NCBI RefSeq assembly: GCF_024763615.1
Contig: NC_077224.1
Span: 57,608,712-57,672,711, forward strand
From: Phlebotomus papatasi
Taxonomy: Eukaryota; Arthropoda; Insecta; Diptera; Psychodidae
Length of the DNA: 64,000 bases
Direction: 5' to 3'
Under the pieces are notes generated by a model. That model was not told the DNA's origin and did no database searches. It was given only the letters and a program-made list of their open reading frames with translations. The first letter of the stretch is position 1, and each line of letters opens with the position of its first letter. The position numbers and the translations under genes were made by a program. Below, in pieces: positions 11,010 to 22,900 of the stretch.

Positions 11010-11545
11010 TTAACCCTCTAACGGTGTTTTCTTTAATATGCAAAAAAAAGTTATAAAACAATGCTTTCTAGGATAATTATGATTCAACAAAGTCGAAAAA
11101 GCCATCCATTCTTCATTATCTCTTTTAGTTTAGGCGCTAGGTGAGAAAATATAAAAAATTTTTGATACTCTTTTTGCTTGTAAAATTCACATTTTTAGTT
11201 TTTTTTTTATTTTTTTAAATAAAATATACAAAGTAGAATGACATATCTTTCAGTAAAAAATAAATTTATTTTAGTCAGATAACTTTAAATCGGTATTTTT
11301 ATGGAAATTGTAAATGAGGTTTTTTTGCACAAATATTTTTTGTTGCTTTTTCTCTGACCTGTCACAGAAAACTGGGAATAGCAACAAAACGAAGAGTCAA
11401 AATGAGTTCAAACTTTCAAGAGATGTTTATAAGACTATTAACGAGGACACTATAGCACTTTTAAATAAATAAAACCTTTATTGTCGCAGTAAATGTGATT
11501 TTTGTGAAGACCGCCTGGAGGCGGTCTTACCCGTTAGAGGGTTAA
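11010..11545. mobile_element. TTAA-flanked MITE, family I (536 bp)
   Basis: Same ends as 899-1290 but inverted: ttaaccctctaacggtg at the left and ccgttagagggttaa at the right, preceded by gaccgcctggaggcggtc. It is about 140 bp longer than the other copy because of extra internal sequence around 11336-11470. Confidence 0.87.
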
Positions 11546-12797
11546 ATCCTTTTTAACTGTTCGAACTCAAAGAGAGAGCAGTTATATAATCCACTTTTTT
11601 CACCTTGTGACACGTCTAGAGGCCGAACGGTCAGAGATATCGACTAACCGGTCTCCGATGACCCCCCATAAGTCAACATTATCTAGCACAGTCTTTTTGT
11701 TCTTCTCCAAACTCTCCTCCGTTTCCCTCCAAAACCATGTTTTTTGGTTTATTTCGAAAACAGCTCCTACGATTTCTTTCATATTCGAATATGTTTTGGT
11801 GGAAGTCAAGGCTAATAACTCGTCCTTGGACGCCTATGTTCAAAAACCATTTTGATATCGAATTTTCGAACATCAAAGTTTAACTACTTTGGGAGGGGAG
11901 TGGCATATTTTCCAACCGATTTGCTTAAATTTCGATTTTTTGAAAGGTCTTGAAATTTCAGACCTGACTGCGCCGGACTTAATTGGTAGTGAGTCGATAA
12001 TATACCCTGTTCAGTGGCAGAGCTACTAAAGGGGAAGTGTAGGGATGTACTCGCGTGAGCTAGGACCCAATTTAAGGAGCGTATATCGCTACATTTGAAA
12101 TGAGGGGAAAAGAATAATTTCAGGAGCGCAAAGCGTCTCACAAAAATTATTCTTGGGAGGAATATCTTACTCAAATCTTGATGTCTCTGGTAACTCCTTC
12201 GGCTTCTTAGTCCTCTGGAGTTGATCTGCTAGAGGTTTTAGACTTCTTGATCTCTCAACTGCTTGTCTTGACCTCTTTCTCTTAAAACACCTACAGCATC
12301 GTCCAAATATGGGTTTCTATGCTTAGCTCCGCAATGAGAAGTCTTCGGGGTTTTATGATCAAAAGGTGTCTTTATTCGGCATAATTGCCTATTTATACAA
12401 AGGTACTTAGTTCTAAAATATACAAATTGAGGTGGGAGAAAATTGGGGAAAAAAGTGCATATAGATATACTGACCTGTGGTAAAGTTAAGAAAAAAAGAT
12501 TACAACTTTAATTATTAATATTCAGCAAACTATTGACAGTTAATTTATGAAACTTCTTGTGCGTATATTTAAAAATTTTATGCATTTCGACCAAGAACAG
12601 TTTACTCGACGCGATTCTTTACCCCCAAAATTCAACTCACAATCGAATTTTCACGCATTCCGAGTTGCACGCACCCTGAGTTGCACGCATTTCGAGGTCA
12701 CCTGTAAAGAATCTCAGCTACCATAAGCTTATCTGGGCTTTTTCGACGAATTGACAATTTTCTGGACGATTCATCCTCCTCGTAATTGCTGTTATTT
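11546..12797. other. Intergenic repeat fragments
   Basis: Contains a fragment of a dispersed repeat with the cgtctagaggccgaacggtc / gctatctctaaccg type text (11610-11680; relatives at 34670 and 50000) and a half copy of a foldback element at 12588-12745. No gene is seen; both-strand frames at 11600-11880 are open but unlike known proteins. Confidence 0.6.
12588..12745. mobile_element. Half copy of foldback element (AAGCTTATCTGGG end)
   Basis: Text from cgacgcgattctttaccccc to taccataagcttatctgggc closely matches the right half of the complete element at 32400-32690. The left half is absent. A small extra repeat of gagttgcacgca occurs inside. Confidence 0.8.
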
Positions 12798-13561
12798 TTA
12801 ACCCTTTAAGGACGATTGGAACACCGGTGTCTCATAAAGAAAATAATTTTTTCTGACTACCTAAAGTTATTTTTTTCCTTATGTTTGTACGTAATTACAA
12901 AGCAAATGGTTGAACGAATCTAGGATATTTTTTGCCAGTCTCCAGGTATTTGCTATTTATACTAAATATTTAAGCTTAAAAATGGCGAATTTTTAAATTT
13001 TCATATTGAAAAATAATTTTAATTAATTTGTATACTTACAATTTTTTTTTTAAGTACAGTAGACTCTCTCTCAATCGGGAATATGGGGCAAAATGTCATC
13101 CGGTTTAGCGATAGAATTGAGCGTCAAAGCCTTTGTAAATTCCATAAAAAGCGCTCAATTATAAAGAATCACGAAGGATATAGGAAGAACTACAGCGAAT
13201 TTGAGCGAATTAGCTTCATAATTAAACGTGAAGTTTGTCAACAAAGTTTGTCGCCCGATTGGAAAAGAGCCGATTGAGCGAGAGTCTACTGTAAAACCCT
13301 TTAAAAAATCTACATTACTCATACGTAATATTTTTCATTAGACTGAAAATTATTATTCATTGTTATTGTCAGAAAAATTACTTAAAGTTTCGGGCTATTT
13401 TTGTCCCTATCGGACGTAGAGGTAAAAAATGAGCCGAATCAGACTCTGTTGAACTTTCCAAAGTTGGATGTAAATGTAAAACGTTTCACAAATTTTGTTT
13501 ATCGGTTCAATTTTTATTATTTTTTTCGGTACGTAAAAAGTGTCTCTCGTTAATGGGTTAA
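12798..13561. mobile_element. TTAA-flanked MITE, family II, with a nested insertion
   Basis: Ends ttaaccctttaaggacgat and a diverged cgttaatgggttaa, with ggaacaccggtgt just inside the left. It matches copies at 17131-17696, 48968-49481 and 63236-63755, apart from the 235 bp CAGTAG MITE inserted at 13057. Confidence 0.9.
13057..13291. mobile_element. CAGTAG-ended MITE, CTCAATCGG subfamily
   Basis: Inverted ends cagtagactctctctcaatc and gattgagcgagagtctactg with TA on both sides, inserted in the family II element. An open frame of 64 codons here is accidental. It is most similar to the interrupted copy at 37080-40010. Confidence 0.9.
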
Positions 13562-14424
13562 GCCAAGCTTCCTGAAGTCCTTGTATATTCTTTTCCGGAA
13601 CTTTATGAAGTTCAACTTACCTTTCTGCAGTATTCACTACACTTAATTTGTATTGCACTGATATCCATTTTCTGTTACGAATTTAAATAAACGTTTACAT
13701 CTTGTATGGAATGTACGAATAACTATTCCGCAATTTTACTTGCATTTATTTATATACAAAAAAATTGTTTTAGTTCTGAAAAGTAACAAAATAGTTCACA
13801 GCTGCTATAAACTAAAATAAACTTACCACCGACTTTATGTTTCTTTTCTAGATTAATGTCAATTCCACAATCATGTGACTAATCAATGAATAAGAGAGAG
13901 TGATCCAGAAAATGAAAACAGACACTCTTCCAAATTATTCAATTTAGAGGTCAACATTTTATTTATTGAGGCATTCGAAAACAACTGTACCTCCTCAAAT
14001 ACTTAAAGAGAGTTTGTCTAGAATTTTAGTTATCGCCGTAACGTCTTCAAATCTTGCCACACTTAAAAGCGGATAAATAGAAATGGTAAATTAGACCTAA
14101 AATATCACTTTAATGGAGATTTTCGCTCAGTGCTCTCTTTTAAGAATTACCTTGAAGTTGAGATATGCAAAAAGGGTAAAGTGTCTTTCAAAAAATCTCT
14201 AAAGATTGATGTGATCTTCCGGTTTTCTAAAATTAGTGACAAAACCAGGATAAGCTTATGATCTTTGAGATTCTTAAAATTTTGCTTATGCTCTGATTGA
14301 GTTTTAATTTTTTTTTTCAAAGTAATTTAACGCAGCAGTATGTGATCTTTTGGTGAATAAAAAATCGCGTTGAATCTATTTTCTTAATTTCGATGGTCGA
14401 GAACATTTTGCTGGATAAGATTCT

Positions 14425-14656
14425 AATGGCATTGGCATATATTTTAGTCAAGAAAATTTTATGAAATCAAAATTCGCTTCCCTTCTCAAACGTTTGACAT
14501 ATATCTATTTCACTCTTTCGCACTCTTTTTCTTTTGAATCTCATTTTTCACTTCAACTCAAACAATGAGATAGACATATGCGAAACGTTTGAGAAGAAAG
14601 GGGAGTGAATTTTGATTTCATGAAATTTTCCTGTTCTAAGAGATGTTCCGAGACAA
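14425..14656. mobile_element. Foldback MITE
   Basis: Left arm atggcattggcatatatttt with aaaattttatgaaatcaaaa; right arm attttgatttcatgaaattt and agagatgttccgagac. The centre pairs tctatttcactcttt with aacaatgagatagaca. Same family as 6695-6960. Confidence 0.75.
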
Positions 14657-14885
14657 ATCCTCAAAATTTAACTCACAAATCGAATTTACGATAGTCAAGT
14701 TACGCAGTTTGACTTTTTCTGCTTTGAGTAATGAAAGAAAGAATGGGAGTGGAACCTATTGCTTCAAGCTCACGATAGTGTAAATCGAAAACCAAAAATT
14801 TTTGAAATCGATTTTCGATTAAAATATTCAAGTAAACGTGCTTCAGGATTTTTTTTTAGCATAGTTTATGAAGAAATGTAATTTT

Positions 14886-15143
14886 ATGGCGCTAGCACAC
14901 ATTTTCAATTGAGTGTGAAATTCAATCGATTGAAATTTTACCTCTTACTCTTTCAAACTGAAATTAGATATAGCTGTTCCTTTCGGTCAAATGAAAATTG
15001 AAATTGAAATTGAAAATGAAATTGAAAATCCAATTTTCATTTGGCAGAAAGAGACAAATATGTCTTATTTCAATTTGAAAGAGTAAGAAGTAAATTTACA
15101 ATCGATTGAAATTCACTCAATGGAAAAGGTGTGCCAGCGCCAT
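14886..15143. mobile_element. Foldback MITE, ATGGCGCTAGCACAC variant
   Basis: Left arm atggcgctagcacacatttt then tcaatcgattgaaatt; right arm aatcgattgaaattcactca then gtgtgccagcgccat. The centre contains an attgaaattgaaa micro-repeat. The outer end resembles the 6695 family but the interior differs. Confidence 0.75.
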
Positions 15144-15321
15144 TAGCATTTAAATTCAAACATATTCAATGAAAAAGTTATAGGACATAATCAAAATTCA
15201 ATTATAGGGATCAGAGTATGTGATTTTCTGATAAAATTATAAAATTTCCAATGACCTTTATTTACGCCATTGATTATAAAATTCTGCCAATATTATAGGA
15301 AGTTATTGCAATTTTTATTTG

Positions 15322-15570
15322 CATACATTTTAAATCAAAAAAATTTCATGAAATCGAAATTTCCATCTCTTCCTTTCTGAAACATATTGAATATGTCTAT
15401 CCCATTCTTTCACATTCAAATTTAAATTGAATGCCAAAATCTAAATTTTGATGTTTAAAAAAAGAAGAAGATTTAGAAAGAGAGGACAGATTATGTTCAA
15501 TATTCTTTAGAAAGAGAAAGATATTAATTTCGATTTCATGAAATTTTCGTAATCTGTCGGAATCAGATTT
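15322..15570. mobile_element. Foldback MITE, diverged
   Basis: Left arm gcatacattttaaatc then aaatttcatgaaatcgaaat; right arm atttcgatttcatgaaattt near 15528-15547. The core words are shared with the copies at 6695 and 14425. Confidence 0.65.
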
Positions 15571-15951
15571 AGTTTTGAAAAACTTTAATCTCCCTGGAAG
15601 CTCTTATAGTCGAAAAAAAGCTATCACTGCTGGTTCCGTCGCTAATTGATAATTATCAATTCTCAAGTGGATATCTCTAACCGTTCTCTCTCTCTAAAAC
15701 CTGAGAGGCCATTTCAAATTTGAATTTGAGCTGTTATATCTTCGTTATTTGTGAGATTCTAAAACGTGTTCCCTACAAAGTCTAGGCCCGATTAGAGGCA
15801 GTTGCATTTCATCTTGGACTACAAAAGCTGCTATTCTAAAGAAACTAAAAGAAGAAAAGTAGCAATGGGTTCAGTGGCAGTGTGAGAAGGGTCAAATACT
15901 GGGACTATCTCAATTTATGCAAAAATCTGGTTAGCATCTCAAGCGGGACTA

Positions 15952-15957
15952 TATAAA
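15952..15957 (+). promoter_or_regulatory. TATA box of the first phosphatase gene
   Basis: TATAAA in the context gactatataaaggcag, 81 bp before the ATG at 16038. Transcription would start about 30 bp downstream, near 15980, leaving a short 5' UTR. No other TATA of this quality lies between it and the gene. Confidence 0.6.
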
Positions 15958-16037
15958 GGCAGGGAAAATTTTCCAAAATTCTTTAGTATCTGAGTTGACT
16001 GTTGAACCATCGGCAATTGAGATTTTTCCTCAAAGTG

Positions 16038-17074
16038 ATGTTTTGTGACATAAGGATGCACAATCAGGAGAAAGTTAGAGATAAATTGAGACAAGTGAAG
16101 CACATTTTGGATCTCAGCAACGAAGAAAAGTTACTCTTCTGCAAATCTTTCGATACGATCATGACTGATTGCGATGGTAAGTACTTTAAAAGAGGATGAA
16201 CTTGTGGATAAAATTGAAGGAGACTTGTGAATTTCCAGGAGTGCTGTGGAGTGCCTTACGAGAAATTCCTGGAATTGGGGCATCTATAAATGCCCTAGAA
16301 GCATCCGGAAAGAGAGTGATTTATGTTTCCAACAATAGCACACGTCCAGCTAAAGAATATGAAGCAAAGATCTTGAAAATGGGAGCAAAATTCCGTTATG
16401 AAAATCTCGTTCATCCTATGCTCTCAATCATCTACTACCTCAAAAAGGTAAACTTCCAGGGGCTTATCTATGTAATCGGAACGACTCATACGAAGAAACT
16501 TATTAGAGAAGCTGGCTTCAAGGTGCTCGATGGGCCAAATGGGGAAGTTGAGGAAGACTATATGAAGCTCTTCCGGACAGTTCATGATTGTGAGCCTGTT
16601 AAACTCGTCATCTTTGACAACGATCTTAATTTCAACTATGCTAAATTCATGAGAGCTGATCTCTATCTACAAAATCCTGAATGTAAACTCATTATTGGAG
16701 CTAATGACTTTCGACTACCACTTACGCAAGATTTGGACTTGCCAGGCCCTGGTCCTTTTGTGGATGCCCTGATGGCATCGCTGCCTCCGGGAAAGAAGCC
16801 AATTGTTCTGGGGAAACCAGGAGAAGCTCTAGGAGAAGTACTGAAGGAACAATTTGAAATTAAAGATCCCAAAAGGGTTCTTTTTGTCGGGGATATGATC
16901 ACCACAGACATTAAGTTTTCTTGCAATGTCGGATTTCAGTCTCTCTTGGTACTTTCCGGTGGTACTTCGAGGGATAAAATGCTGGCCAGTGAAGATAACA
17001 GTGCTATTCCTGACTTTTATGCTGATTCACTGGCTGATTTATCAACAATAATTTGTAGTTGTAATCGGCAATAG
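16038..17074 (+). CDS. HAD-family phosphatase (PGP/PDXP-like), copy 1
   Basis: Exons 16038-16176 and 16239-17074 give 324 residues. The 62 bp intron (gtaagt..ttccag) splits the Gly codon of the catalytic DCDG motif. All HAD motifs are present: I, D44-x-D46-G; II, S77 in YVSNNS; III, K239 in GKPGE; IV, GD265MxTTD270. The cap between II and III is the C2a type of the 4-nitrophenylphosphatase family, which in other animals acts on phosphoglycolate, pyridoxal phosphate or similar small molecules in the cytosol; substrate is not predictable here. ATG 16038 is the first in frame; ATG 16056 is an alternative. The adjacent gene at 19851 is its paralogue. Confidence 0.92.
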
Positions 17075-17082
17075 ACGATAGT

Positions 17083-17088
17083 AATAAA
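17083..17088 (+). terminator. Polyadenylation signal, phosphatase copy 1
   Basis: AATAAA nine bases after the stop codon at 17072-17074, so the 3' UTR is probably very short. A TTAA MITE begins 43 bp further on. Confidence 0.55.
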
Positions 17089-17130
17089 AGATAAGACGTT
17101 CTCTCACTTCTATTTAGAAGTTTTATTCTT

Positions 17131-17696
17131 TTAACCCTTTAACGACGAGACACTTTTTACGGACTGAAAATCAACAATAAAAATTGAACTGAGAAACATA
17201 ATCAATGATAAGTCTTACATCTAACCTTGGAAAGTCCAATATAGTCTGATTCGGTGTATTTTGCGCTTGTATGAACGATAGGGACAAAAATAGCCTAAAA
17301 ATTTAAGTAATTTTTCTGACAATACCAATGAATAATATTTTTCGCTTTAATGAAAAATATTACGTATGAGTATTAGAGTTTTTATTGCTAAAAGGGTTTT
17401 GCTTAAAAAATATTAGAAGTATAAAAAATAAATAAAATCAATTATTTATTTATTTGTTTTAAATCAAATCAATCAAATCAAAAATTATGAATTTGAGAAT
17501 TTAAAAATTCGCCATTTTTGAGCTTAAATATTTACTACATATCAAATAGCTAGAGACTTTCAAAAAATATTGTAGATTCCTTCAACCTTCTACTTTACAA
17601 TTATATACGGACATAAGAAAAAAATAACTTTGGGTAGTCAGGAAAAATTATTTTCTTTATGGGACGCCGGTGTTCCAATCGTCCTTAAAGGGTTAA
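17131..17696. mobile_element. TTAA-flanked MITE, family II (566 bp)
   Basis: Ends ttaaccctttaacgacgaga and gtccttaaagggttaa, with gccggtgttcc inside the right end. Orientation is opposite to the copy at 12798. Located just downstream of the phosphatase polyA signal. Confidence 0.9.
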
Positions 17697-17972
17697 GATT
17701 TAGGCTGAGACATAGTCACCGTTAAAATTAAAAATCAATTAGCCGAGACATATACGAGATGTACGAGATAGATAGATTCGTCTAGAGGGCATTGTTGAAT
17801 CTCTATTACACTTAATGCCTATTACCTTATAATCCTTTTAATGCAAGTGTCCTTTTTCGAAAATTAGTCTTTCGACTATGGTGCCACTAGCGTTTGTCTT
17901 ACGAAGTTCAAAGGTTCTAGAAAGTTGTAGCCGTTGTAGCGCTTTGCGAAAGCTTTCATTCGCGCTCTTATA

Positions 17973-18839
17973 GGATGAATTAAGCTAATTCAAAACCTGC
18001 TTTAAATGGAAATTTTTCGCTACTCCAAATGGAAACATCACTGTTTTCATGATAAATACAGTACTAAATTATTTTATTTATGTATTTTCTATACTTGAGT
18101 TTTATTATTTAGTTAATTTTGCTTCAAATAAAGCAAAAATCCATTCATATTCACAAATCTTAATTTGTTAATTTCTCAGAAAAATTAAAAGTGTACCTTT
18201 TCACCATTGAATTTTTCATCGATCGACCATGTTTTCCAATGAAAAACACAATGAGGTGACTGTTGCTTATTCGTTTTGTTTAATATTTATGTCATATTTC
18301 TGGCTAATTTTAGTTAAATTGAGTGCTAATCTCTATTGTTTACAGTACGTGAAGTTATCAAATGAAATAATTACCTATTTCGTGAACAAAAAGGGTATTT
18401 CTGAAGTATCTTCAAATGCTTCAATAGGAAACCCCGGAAATATGATTTTTTTGGAGAGATTTTCTTATTGTTTTAGATGAGAAAATACCAGGATTAAGAA
18501 CAAATCTTGCACTCAGGAGCAACTCAACAAGGTTTTGGCAGCCTTTCGTCGCGGTTTCAGTTACACTGTTTGTTTCCAATTAGAAAGATTCCCTTGTCTC
18601 CATTTGGATTAATATGTTTCCAATAGAAGTTTTTTACGCTCGCGTATTTTTCTTGTATTTAAGAAGTTTTCAAATCATATTTAAAGAATTGTCACTAAAC
18701 AGTAACATTCTAGAAGAGTCAAGGAGCAAATTTATGTAATTCTCTTCAGAAAAAATATGAACTTAATGTGTTGAATCTTCTGTCAAAGTTAAAGCGTCTG
18801 AAAATGATTTTAAATTAGAACATTTACCCTACGTCAAAT
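17973..18839. mobile_element. GGGTAAAT-ended element, copy 2 (867 bp)
   Basis: Same orientation and high similarity to 7984-8817 from the left end (ttaagctaattcaaaacctg) to the right (aaattagaacatttaccc); TA on both sides. The left terminus is mutated (ggatgaat instead of gggtaaat). The 83-codon frame at 18229 is not conserved in copy 1. Confidence 0.85.
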
Positions 18840-19850
18840 TCGATTAAAGGTTATTAAAAATGGGAAAAACACATTTTTGGTAGAAGAACAAAATTTCTAT
18901 TTTGTTAATCGAAGTTAATAGAAAATAGTTATATTGACTATAGTTAGATAATAGGATTTTTGCTTTGAAAAATATGAGAAAAATTGAAATATTCAACGGC
19001 TCCCACATTCAAAAGCAGGCCACTTTCCCCTACATAAAATAATCAACAAAATAATCCATTAAAGCGTTAAATACATATGGAAAATTCTAATACTAAAAAA
19101 TATTTGACTTGTTTAAAAAATTATACAGATAAGGTCCAATTAATAGCTTTATCATAGAGCTGTCTAATTCAAAAAGTAAAGAATATTATTTTATAGATAC
19201 AGATATTAAATTTCTTAGAGAAGAATGGTAACATAGAGACACTTTTTTGTCTGCCACTTAAGTTCAATAATAGATTTTTTGTTTACAAATTGAATAAACA
19301 GGCGTTATATTTCCAATAAACAATTTTCAATGGTTAAGAATTTGCGATGGTCAATGTATTTTACTTTTTGTTAATTTGAAATAAAATTTATTAAAACTAA
19401 ATTAATTGGCTTGTAATGATCTTAATCAATTCTTAATTCATAGATTGGTGCCCATTGAGACGCAAATATGCGGGCTGTTTGAGATCACTTGAACAATAAT
19501 GATCTTCCGGTTTATATTACGTGGGAATTGAGTCTGCGCTTTTCTCATTTGTGTTCTGGATCCACTCAAATATCGCCTTTCACAGTCAATAAAATGGTCC
19601 ACTCGTCCACTGCTTCAATTGCGACCAGAAGCTCTGAAGATAATCAAACGCTTCAGCACGGGCGGCACTGGATACATGTTATACATAACACAGTGTACAG
19701 TAAAAATCATTTGGTGTGAAATCTTAACTTTTATCTTATCTTAAATATTACAACTCGCTGTGACTTTGACTTTTCTCCCCTAATAAGTTTTCCATCAGTC
19801 TTGTAAAAGTTCTCTGAAGAGACTGTTGAGTTTTTCGTTACTTTGGAAAA
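18840..19850. other. Region between the two phosphatase genes
   Basis: AT-rich, with no repeat I recognise. A possible initiator TCAGTC at 19795-19800 lies 51-56 bp before the second gene's ATG; no TATA box is seen at the expected distance. A frame at 19489-19719 is not supported by codon pattern or homology. Confidence 0.5.
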
Positions 19851-19959
19851 ATGAGCGTGACTGAGAAGATGTCCCAAGTGAGGAATATTCTGGACTTGAA
19901 TACAGAGGAGAGAAGGACATTTCTCAATTCATTCGACTTCGTGATGACTGATTGTGATG
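19851..19959 (+). CDS. Phosphatase copy 2, exon 1
   Basis: Encodes 36 residues ending in MTDCD plus one base, followed by donor gtaatt. It is not obvious as an ORF because the partner exon is 5.2 kb away; identified by similarity to the first exon of copy 1. Confidence 0.88.
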
Positions 19960-22900
19960 GTAATTATTTTATATTTTAAACATAAAGAATTAATTCGCTA
20001 GCACTCAGTATTTGCGTTATCTTGAATCGTGAGTTAATTTTAAAAATTTGACTTCGGAGGTTAACAAACCAATTATATTGGAAATTCCAAAAATTATTAT
20101 TTAGTTGTTAGATATTTGAGGTTCTTAAAACTTTGAATAAGACCCCAAGGAGATACTTCTTGTGGCATCTCGAAGCTGATTTTGTTATAGTGATCACTAA
20201 AATGATAATGATAAATCAGATAAGGAGACTTTGCTTTGATAAGCTCCATAGATCAGTTAGAATTTCGATTTAATATATCATAAAATGTAGAATTGTACGC
20301 CTTTTCTAACAATTTATTATAGCAATAGATATGAAAAATTAGTACAATTGTGTCTAACCTCTAGTTACACTGAAAAATACATAGATAAGAAGCTTTTATT
20401 TGAAATATAAAAAATGTTTATCACTTTCTTGGTGACTCAATAGATTGCACATTAAAGAACTGCGTGATGTCTGTAAGGGAGCGGCAATGAGTGTTTAAAT
20501 TACTAAAACTAAATATTGCAATATTATTTTGCAAGTATCATTTCTTATTTCCGCACGTTATTATTGCAGTGCATGGTGATAAATCACAAAAAAAATGAGT
20601 TGTATGCTCGATATTAATATCAAAAAGAGATGGCAAAGCGTCCCAGCTTTGCGGAATGCTCGAACTCACGAGATAGGGGTAGGGTGGAATCACCAGTTCT
20701 CGCCAGTGCCCCACTTGTCGTCACTTACATTGAAATCGCTATTTTCCGCAATTTATGAAATAAATGAGTCGCAATTTTTTTGTATTGTTTCTGCTTCTAC
20801 GCATAGATTCGAAAAATAATAATTATTCGTTTTGGATTCACGATTTTGATTACTTTTTAGAGCAATATTTTAAGCAAGTGCATCGAATCCAACATCTCTT
20901 ACCAAATGTACTAAGTGTCGTCAAATTTTCATCAGGCCAAAAATACCTATTTGGGTAAATAATTTGTCTATTGAATATTTAATTGCACTTGTGGAATACA
21001 TAAAATTTGTATTTAGTCAATTAATATTTCATTTTATATTATTTTTGTATAAAAATGAGGCATGGCGAAAAGTGGTAATATTCTGGAATTGATTTTACCA
21101 CCTGTCGCCATATCTTTTCAATAGGCGACGCTAACTTCACTTCGTACATTTTCAGTTGTCAAATCTACATTGTTTACTTTCTGCAAAAGCCCCATAATTT
21201 GATTTCTCAAATAAAAGTGAAGAAAAATCATTTAAAGAGAGTAATAATAAAGTGATCACAAGGAAAGAGAAATGGTGAATGTATTCTTTTCATAGCTTTG
21301 CCTAAAATAACCGAGTGTGGTTCTTTTCAAGTGGGTGGCGAGAAGTGGTTACAAATTTTACAAAACTGGCGAAAAGTGGTAAATAGTGGCGACGAAATGG
21401 TTATTTTTGCATTATTAATAAAAATCAGTTTTTTAAGTATAGTCCAGCGTTATGTTCTAGGATTATTGTTTTCACGTATCTAGAGCCAATACATCTAAGT
21501 AACTTTGTGTCAAATTTGACTTATCTTGTAACAAGGATTCAAAAGTTATGATTAAATGAATTTAATTTTTTCCTAAACATGGCGATAGCCGGTTATTCCA
21601 CCCTACCCGTGAATTATCTTTTTGCTTATTTTTTGGGTGTATACTGGTTTATTAATGATTCAGTTCATTCGAAAATCTAAGAACAATTTTGAACTAGAAA
21701 ATTATCTTAGAAATAGCATACTTACGCGTACATAAGATGAAATAAGAAAATAGAAAGAATCGATAAGAAAAGTCCAGATCTTCCCAAAAAATCCAAATTT
21801 ATAATCAAAACGGTTATGATTGACCTTCGATCTTGAATTTTTCAAAATTACGAATTTTCCGGTCATGTCATATGTATGTTTGGACGAAATGTTCATCTGG
21901 ATCGGGACTACCTCTAAAACATATCCGAAAATTATTGAAAAAGCTTGGCTAATTTTGAGAAAAACCGAAAAATGGTTTTTAGGGATGGAGGACGAATAGA
22001 GGAAAAAGGATAAAAGACCTCCCGAGATAATGTACACTTATGACGGGAGGGGGGGGGGTCATCAAAGACCGAAAGTCCATATCTCTTACTGTTTGACCTC
22101 TAGTTCGGGAACATAAGATCAAGTAAAAAAAAATATCCAAAAAACTATTCAAAAATCGGTACTATTCTTAAGATTATTTGGATCGGTATTTTTAGAATTA
22201 TTGCGGTTTAGCCCTTTAAGGACGAGACATATTTTACGGACCGAAAATCAACAATAAAAATGAAACTGATAAACATATAGTCAAATGTGCTAATCCGGGC
22301 GCTTCGCTATTTGGATCGTTTATGACTAATCCACCTAAAATAATATTTTTATTTTTATTACCGTAATATAGTCACTACAGTAACATAATATAACTATTCA
22401 ACTTTGAGAAAAACCAAAAATAATATTTCTATACATTAAATAAGTGAGTGTAATCGACTCATTTCAATCTTGTGGCAGCTGGGTTCTTCACTAAAAATTT
22501 TCTAGTCAGTGATATTTTCGCTAAAGCTGGTTGATTAAAAACATTTATTGGTTTTTCCTTGTGAAAAAAGTGTTTTAAATCCAAAGGTTTAATTAAAAGT
22601 GAATTATCGAAAAAGCGACCCACTTAGTGCATGCTGACTTATTTCAGTATTTATTTTATAAATTTTCTTTAATATTTTTGATAATTTTTTTTTTATATTA
22701 TGTTTCTGAATGAAACAGTGAATAATTCTATGGATTTAGAAGAAGTGAAAAAGAATTTCATCAGTCCAAAAACAAGCGTTTAAGTAGCACTCCTCGGAAA
22801 ACGATCCAGTTACCCCACCATACTATAATTAATGATAAAGTTTTACATCTAACCTTGGAAAGTCCAACATAGTCTTATTCAGTGTGTTTTCTGCCTCTAT

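Larger units (their letters stand above)
13562..16037. other. Intergenic region upstream of the first phosphatase gene
   Basis: Three foldback elements (14425, 14886, 15322) and otherwise AT-rich DNA. The last 90 bp form the likely promoter and 5' UTR of the gene at 16038. Confidence 0.65.

Noticed and set aside
13083..13277. 64-codon open frame
   Set aside because: Lies wholly inside a CAGTAG MITE; the sister copies have no such frame.
18229..18480. 83-codon frame in the GGGTAAAT element
   Set aside because: The first copy of the same element (8240-8480) is interrupted at equivalent positions, so the frame is not maintained.
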